From contig DASTMZ010000157.1 in NCBI GenBank assembly GCA_035713725.1, forward strand, positions 1 to 9,824: a stretch of DNA of 9,824 nucleotides, read 5' to 3'. Position numbers and translations under genes: made by a program. Numbering within the stretch: position 1 is the stretch's first letter; each line of letters begins with the position of its first letter. The DNA is from DASQPR01 sp035713725 (GTDB lineage: Bacteria; Actinomycetota; Actinomycetes; Mycobacteriales; Micromonosporaceae). The notes beneath the pieces are model-generated. The model worked only from the letters and a program-made list of their open reading frames with translations, was not told the DNA's origin and ran no database searches. This document shows positions 7,308-9,824 of the stretch, one piece after another.

Positions 7308-7777
7308 CGTTGCGCCGTCCGATCGCCGGCCGCGTTGCGGTCGAGATCGGCGATGCAGCCACGGAACCGCTCGACGGCGCGATCCACCAGCTGTGACATG
7401 ACCGCGTCGGCGTGGCGGCGAACCTGATCCGACTCCCGTGCCGCCGCCGCGTCGATCGCGGCGAACTCCGCGGCGAGGCTCGCGCGAACCCGAGCGCCCG
7501 CGTCGGCACGCTCGCCGGACTCGGCGCGAGTTGCATCGGCGAGGATGGCATCCGCGTGCTGGGTCGCCCTGGCAGTGTGTCCCGCGGCCAGAGCTGCGCC
7601 GACGCGGCGGATCTCGGCGCACCTGGCCACCGTCGGCGCGAGGGCGGCGAACACCGGTTCGAGCTCGGCCTCCGCGCGAGCACGACGGTCAGCGGGGACC
7701 GCGGCGGCCCCTGCGGCGCCCGGTGCACCAGACGGCCGGAAGCGCTGCAGGATATCGCGGAGCGTTGCCATGGTCAT
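7304..7777 (-). CDS. Probable A/V-type ATPase G/H-like peripheral-stalk subunit
   Basis: This 157-residue, mostly helical, Ala/Arg/Glu-rich protein is the first gene of the ATPase operon. It begins with a short basic segment (LRDILQRFRPSG), a flexible Ala/Gly/Pro stretch (about 17-27), then a long amphipathic helical region ending in RRHADAVMSQLVDRAVERFRG. There is no signal peptide, membrane helix or enzyme motif. In bacterial A/V operons the small coiled-coil G/H stalk partner of E is commonly the first gene, and no other G/H candidate is visible; this is the basis of the call, not a clear sequence signature. Start choice is open: ATG at 7777 has GAGG only 3 bases upstream, while the ATG at 7771 (third codon, sequence MTMATL) has the same GAGG at 9 bases. 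Its TGA overlaps the C start as ATGA. Confidence 0.72.
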   Translation of the reverse strand: MTMATLRDILQRFRPSGAPGAAGAAAVPADRRARAEAELEPVFAALAPTVARCAEIRRVGAALAAGHTARATQHADAILADATRAESGERADAGARVRASLAAEFAAIDAAAARESDQVRRHADAVMSQLVDRAVERFRGCIADLDRNAAGDRTAQR

Positions 7778-7831
7778 CAGCCTCGCGCTACCGGGCCGGA
7801 CGGGTAAGTGCCGGTTGTGCCCTGGGCCTCA

Positions 7832-7845
7832 GGGCCTTTGGTCCC
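7832..7845 (-). promoter_or_regulatory. DosR/DevR-like box facing the ATPase operon
   Basis: On the minus strand the site reads GGGACCAAAGGCCC and is followed by TGAGG. The mycobacterial DosR consensus as I know it is TTSGGGACTWWAGTCCCSAA, with GGCCC frequent in the second half-site. Here the GGGAC half is exact and the second half is GGCCC. It lies 55 bases upstream of the start of the first ATPase gene, in the same orientation as transcription, a usual place for a DosR activator site. No regulator gene is in the window, so identity is by motif only. Confidence 0.55.
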
Positions 7846-7875
7846 GCTCCACATGTCATCACCCGGAGCGGGACC
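7840..7875. repeat. Perfect 11-base inverted repeat, 14-base spacer
   Basis: GGTCCCGCTCC at 7840-7850 is the exact reverse complement of GGAGCGGGACC at 7865-7875. The left arm includes the GGGACC half of the ATPase-side box; the right arm therefore places a second GGGACC half-site on the plus strand at 7870-7875. The spacer includes the small palindrome ACATGT. It may be a paired operator for a dimeric regulator or, if transcribed, a hairpin. Confidence 0.7.
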
Positions 7876-7889
7876 GTCGACGCGGAACG

Positions 7890-7903
7890 GGGACCTTTGC
7901 CCC
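7890..7903 (+). promoter_or_regulatory. DosR/DevR-like box facing the aldolase gene
   Basis: The plus strand reads GGGACCTTTGCCCC and is followed by TGGAGG, closely parallel to the minus-strand box (GGGACC, three A/T bases, G, then C-rich half, then TG.GG). It lies 101 bases upstream of the aldolase start codon and reads toward it. The second half-site (GCCCC for GGCCC/GTCCC) is one base off. The centres of the two boxes are about 58 bases apart. Confidence 0.5.
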
Positions 7904-7994
7904 TGGAGGATGTCCGGATGCCCGGCGACCGTGAAGCTAGGAGCAGTCCTGGTCACCGGTGATGGAACCGGGCCGCGATTGCCGTGATCATTGT

Positions 7995-7999
7995 GGAGG
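7995..7999 (+). promoter_or_regulatory. Ribosome binding site deciding the aldolase start
   Basis: GGAGG lies five bases before the ATG at 8005. An upstream in-frame GTG at 7984 would add seven residues (translated IIVEVV after the start) but would place this Shine-Dalgarno inside the coding sequence, so the ATG is preferred. Confidence 0.75.
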
Positions 8000-8004
8000 T
8001 CGTC

Positions 8005-8895
8005 ATGGTCGACAGGTTTCCGCTCGCGGAGTGCGGTCTGAGTGCGGGCAAGAAGGCCCGTCTGCATCGCATTCTGTTCCAGTTCGGGCTCGGCAACGGT
8101 ACCGCACTGTTTCTCCCGTACGACCAGGGATTCGAGCACGGACCACGGGATTTCTTCGCCAACCCCGCGGCTACCGATCCGCGTTACATCCTCCGCCTGG
8201 CTACCGAGGGCGGATTCAATGGAGTCGTCCTTCAGATCGGACTGGCCGAGAAGTTCTATTGGGAGTACGCGGGGCAAGTGCCGCTCGTCCTGAAGCTGAA
8301 CGCGAAGACGGACATTCCCAGTGACTGGAACGCGCTGTCACCGTTGCATGCGTCGGTCGCGGACGCGGTACGCCTGGGCGCCGACGCGGTGGGTTACACC
8401 CTCTACGTCGGCACGCCCGCCGCCGAGGCCGACTACGCGCAGTTCCACACGGTGCGCGAGGACGCTCAGCGGTACGGGATGCCGCTGATCGTGTGGGCGT
8501 ATCCGCGTGGCTCGGCGATCGAAGCCAAGGGTGGCAAGGATTCGTTCTACGCGGTGCACTACGCCGCGAGGGTCGCCAGCGAGCTCGGCGCCGACGTCGT
8601 CAAGGTGAACTTCCCGCACCCGGAGAAGCGCACCGGTGTGCCGGCCGCCTACGATGGCGATTTCACTAGTCAGCATGCGATCGACGAGGTGGTGCTCGCG
8701 GCCGGTCGCACGATGCTGCTCGTGTCGGGCGGCAGCCGGGCGGGCGACCAAGCCATGTTCGACAAGGCGCTGCAGTCGATGCAGGCGGGGGCCACCGGCC
8801 TCATCTTCGGCCGCAACGTTTGGCAACGCGATCATGACGCGTCGTTGCGATTCGTGTCCGAGTTGCGGAATATCCTGGCTAAGTTCCCGGCGTAG
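8005..8895 (+). CDS. fbaB: Class I fructose-bisphosphate aldolase, FbaB/DhnA type
   Basis: This 296-residue enzyme interconverts fructose 1,6-bisphosphate and glyceraldehyde 3-phosphate plus dihydroxyacetone phosphate through a Schiff base, without metal. The TIM-barrel landmarks are in order: FLPYDQGFEHGP at 37-47 (family DQG.EHGP motif), LVLKLNAKTDI near 94-103, DAVGYTLYVGTP near 127-138 with the likely catalytic tyrosine Y132, ADVVKVNFP with the likely Schiff-base lysine K200, and LLVSGGSRAGD near 238-248 for phosphate binding. Length fits the DhnA family. It is transcribed away from the ATPase operon across the shared control region and is followed by a hairpin cluster, so it is probably monocistronic. 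Relatives in this family include the LsrF and ADH-synthase-type aldolases; the intact aldolase motifs and the phosphoketolase nearby favour central sugar metabolism. Confidence 0.9.
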   Translation: MVDRFPLAECGLSAGKKARLHRILFQFGLGNGTALFLPYDQGFEHGPRDFFANPAATDPRYILRLATEGGFNGVVLQIGLAEKFYWEYAGQVPLVLKLNAKTDIPSDWNALSPLHASVADAVRLGADAVGYTLYVGTPAAEADYAQFHTVREDAQRYGMPLIVWAYPRGSAIEAKGGKDSFYAVHYAARVASELGADVVKVNFPHPEKRTGVPAAYDGDFTSQHAIDEVVLAAGRTMLLVSGGSRAGDQAMFDKALQSMQAGATGLIFGRNVWQRDHDASLRFVSELRNILAKFPA

Positions 8896-8904
8896 TCGAC
8901 TACG
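8891..8904. repeat. Perfect 14-base palindrome at the aldolase stop
   Basis: CGTAGTCGACTACG is its own reverse complement and includes the TAG stop codon of the aldolase gene (8893-8895). It is followed within six bases by a second small hairpin. It may be part of the termination or mRNA-end structure; as a palindrome without a loop it could also bind a dimeric protein. Confidence 0.6.
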
Positions 8905-8909
8905 TTTCC

Positions 8910-8923
8910 CGGGCGCGAGCCCG
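8910..8923. repeat. Small hairpin with GCGA tetraloop
   Basis: CGGGC GCGA GCCCG folds into a 5-base-pair stem closed by a GNRA-type tetraloop. It sits between the aldolase stop palindrome and the strong hairpin downstream and may stabilise the 3' end of the aldolase mRNA. Confidence 0.45.
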
Positions 8924-8940
8924 AGCCGCCGTTGCGTCGT

Positions 8941-8971
8941 GACACCGACCCGGTTGAACCGGGTCGGTGTC
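8941..8971. terminator. Strong hairpin, likely two-way terminator
   Basis: GACACCGACCCGG at 8941-8953 pairs exactly with CCGGGTCGGTGTC at 8959-8971 around the loop TTGAA: a perfect GC-rich stem of 13 pairs, extendable by one. It lies between the convergent aldolase and cupin genes, 45 bases after one stop and 14 bases after the other. There is no run of T on either side, which is common for terminators in high-GC organisms, so efficiency is uncertain. Confidence 0.75.
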
Positions 8972-8985
8972 CATTGTCTCCGCTC

Positions 8986-9384
8986 TCAGGCTGGATCCGT
9001 GCCTGGGATGTCGAATCCCTCCAGCGGGCGGTGGATCTGGAGCATCAGGCAGCCATCCGCGCCGACGTCGCTGACGGTGTGCGCCACCCCGGGCGGAATC
9101 ACCAGGTACGAGCCGGCGGTGACATATCGCCCGGCGATCGCGGCGGCGCCGGAGATCACCCACAGGTGATGGTACGCCGCCATGTGCGGACGTCCCGGTG
9201 TTCGAGACTCCGGTTGATACCGCACAAGGCTGTGCACGAAGTCACCCCGGCGCCAGAGTTCGGTGTGGTCGACGCCCGGACAACCCGGCACCGGATGCCA
9301 GTGTCGCCCCGCGATGTCTCGCGGGCGCAAGACGAACAACGTTTGTCGCTCCGTAGCGATCATGGATGGCGTGCGAGTGGCCAT
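8986..9384 (-). CDS. Small single-domain cupin protein
   Basis: This 132-residue protein is one cupin beta-barrel. The first metal motif is visible as RPHMAAYHHLWVISG (H67, H72, H73), although the usual glutamate of G(X)5HXH(X)3-4E(X)6G is not obvious. The second motif is GSYLVIPPGVAH at 91-102, matching G(X)5PXG(X)2H with H102. There is no second domain, DNA-binding region, signal peptide or membrane segment. It could be a metal-dependent enzyme, a sugar-phosphate isomerase-like protein or a ligand sensor; sequence alone does not decide. It starts 10 bases after the phosphoketolase stop, and its Shine-Dalgarno (GAGGGG, six bases before ATG) overlaps that stop codon, so the two are almost certainly co-transcribed and translationally linked. 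It ends 14 bases from the shared terminator. Confidence 0.85.
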   Translation of the reverse strand: MATRTPSMIATERQTLFVLRPRDIAGRHWHPVPGCPGVDHTELWRRGDFVHSLVRYQPESRTPGRPHMAAYHHLWVISGAAAIAGRYVTAGSYLVIPPGVAHTVSDVGADGCLMLQIHRPLEGFDIPGTDPA

Positions 9385-9394
9385 GGTTGCCCCC

Positions 9395-9824
9395 TCAGTA
9401 GTCGGGCCAAACCCAGTCGCGTACTTCCGGAAGGTCCTCGCCCGTGCGGCGCACGTAGTCGTTGTGCTCGCCCAGCTTGTCGATCATCTGTTGGCGTAGC
9501 GTGGCGGCCTTGCGTGCGAGTCCGGGTACCCGGTCGATGACGTCGATGACGAGGTGGAAGCGGTCCATGTCGTTGCGTACCAGCATGTCGAACGGTGTGG
9601 TGGTGGTGCCCTCCTCCTTGTACCCGCGCACATGCAGGTTGTGGTGTCCGGCCCGCCGGTACGTGAGTCGGTGGATCAGCCATGGGTAGCCGTGATAGGC
9701 GAAGATGACCGGCCGGTCGGTCGTGAAGATCGCGTCGAACTCGCCGTCGGGCATGCCGTGCGGATGCTCACTCGCCGATTGAAGGCGCATCGGATCCACC
9801 ACGTTGACCACCCGTACCCGCAGC
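9395..9824 (-). CDS. xfp: Phosphoketolase (Xfp), C-terminal part, 5' end beyond window
   Basis: Phosphoketolase is a thiamine-diphosphate enzyme that splits xylulose 5-phosphate (and often fructose 6-phosphate) with phosphate to give acetyl-phosphate and a shorter aldose phosphate. The 142 visible residues are the C-terminal domain. They are read without a break from the right edge (LRVRVVNVVDPMRLQ) through EHPHGMPDGEFDAIFTTD, VIFAYHGYPWLIHRLTYRR, HHNLHVRGYKEEGTTTTPFD and MDRFHLVIDVIDRVP to EDLPEVRDWVWPDY and TGA. These are highly conserved blocks and leave little doubt. The full protein is about 800 residues, so most lies to the right. Substrate preference cannot be judged from this part. 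The GTG at 9809-9811 is an internal valine, not the start. The cupin gene follows directly. Confidence 0.96.
   Translation of the reverse strand, partial: LRVRVVNVVDPMRLQSASEHPHGMPDGEFDAIFTTDRPVIFAYHGYPWLIHRLTYRRAGHHNLHVRGYKEEGTTTTPFDMLVRNDMDRFHLVIDVIDRVPGLARKAATLRQQMIDKLGEHNDYVRRTGEDLPEVRDWVWPDY

Larger units (their letters stand above)
7778..8004. promoter_or_regulatory. Divergent control region between ATPase operon and aldolase gene
   Basis: This 227-base region must hold the promoters of both the leftward ATPase operon and the rightward aldolase gene. It contains two DosR-like boxes facing outward, a perfect 11-base inverted repeat between them and a 10-base palindrome closer to the aldolase. 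I see no convincing -10/-35 pair on either strand, so transcription starts cannot be placed. The ATPase side is short (about 55 bases from box to start codon), implying a leader of perhaps 20 bases if the box activates from near -40. The aldolase side leaves about 100 bases. Confidence 0.75.

Noticed and set aside
7695..7710. A further GGGACC...GGCCC-like site (GGGACC, 5 bases, GGCCC).
   Set aside because: It has 16-base spacing, not the 14 of the two intergenic boxes, and lies inside the first ATPase gene, where Gly/Ala codons readily produce such strings.
7304..7777. The first operon gene as an F-type b-subunit or a general coiled-coil stress protein.
   Set aside because: It has no N-terminal membrane anchor as b-subunits do, and its ATGA junction with subunit C ties it to the A/V-type operon.
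7934..7943. A possible -10 promoter element around CTAGGAG for the aldolase gene.
   Set aside because: It lacks the terminal T of TAnnnT and has no matching -35 element; too weak to annotate.

Overview
This is a high-GC window (G/C-rich throughout, Arg- and Ala-rich proteins, very tight gene packing). The style suggests an actinobacterium, but that is an inference from composition, gene content and regulatory motifs; the window contains no taxonomic marker. There are no RNA genes, insertion sequences, CRISPR arrays or recognisable attachment sites. No stretch over 300 bases lacks a gene; the longest non-coding stretch is 7778-8004.

Bases 1-7777 are filled by one minus-strand operon that encodes a whole A/V-type (archaeal/vacuolar-type) rotary ATPase. 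In transcription order it reads: a G/H-like peripheral-stalk protein, C, I, K (proteolipid), F, E, A (catalytic), B, D. D runs off the left edge and is nearly complete. Five junctions are 4-base ATGA overlaps, two are longer overlaps (8 and 14 bases), and K-F is separated by 2 bases, so the subunits should be made by coupled translation. Catalytic and ion-path residues are intact: P-loop Lys and catalytic Glu in A, an LSRLM arginine in B, the TM7/TM8 Arg-His and Glu-Arg pairs in I, and the single carboxylate in K. Three parts depart from the usual plan. Subunit I has a cytoplasmic domain about half the usual length, F is only 72 residues and lacks the C-terminal segment, and K carries an extra N-terminal hydrophobic hairpin.

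Bases 7778-8004 are a divergent control region between this operon and a plus-strand gene for a class I (FbaB/DhnA-type) fructose-bisphosphate aldolase (8005-8895). It holds two similar 14-base sites, GGGACCAAAGGCCC on the minus strand and GGGACCTTTGCCCC on the plus strand, each reading outward toward the gene it precedes. They resemble the binding site of the hypoxia/redox response regulator DosR (DevR). A perfect 11-base inverted repeat sits between them.

Bases 8896-8985 hold a palindrome and two hairpins, probably a two-way terminator. To the right, on the minus strand, lie a small cupin gene (8986-9384) and, just upstream of it in the same transcript, the C-terminal part of a phosphoketolase gene that continues past the right edge.

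Taken together, the window looks like an energy-metabolism module. Phosphoketolase splits sugar phosphates to acetyl-phosphate, class I aldolase works on the hexose/triose side of the same pathway, and the rotary ATPase links ATP to a membrane ion gradient. Joint control by a DosR-like regulator under oxygen limitation is the most interesting hypothesis here, but it rests on motif recognition and gene context only.
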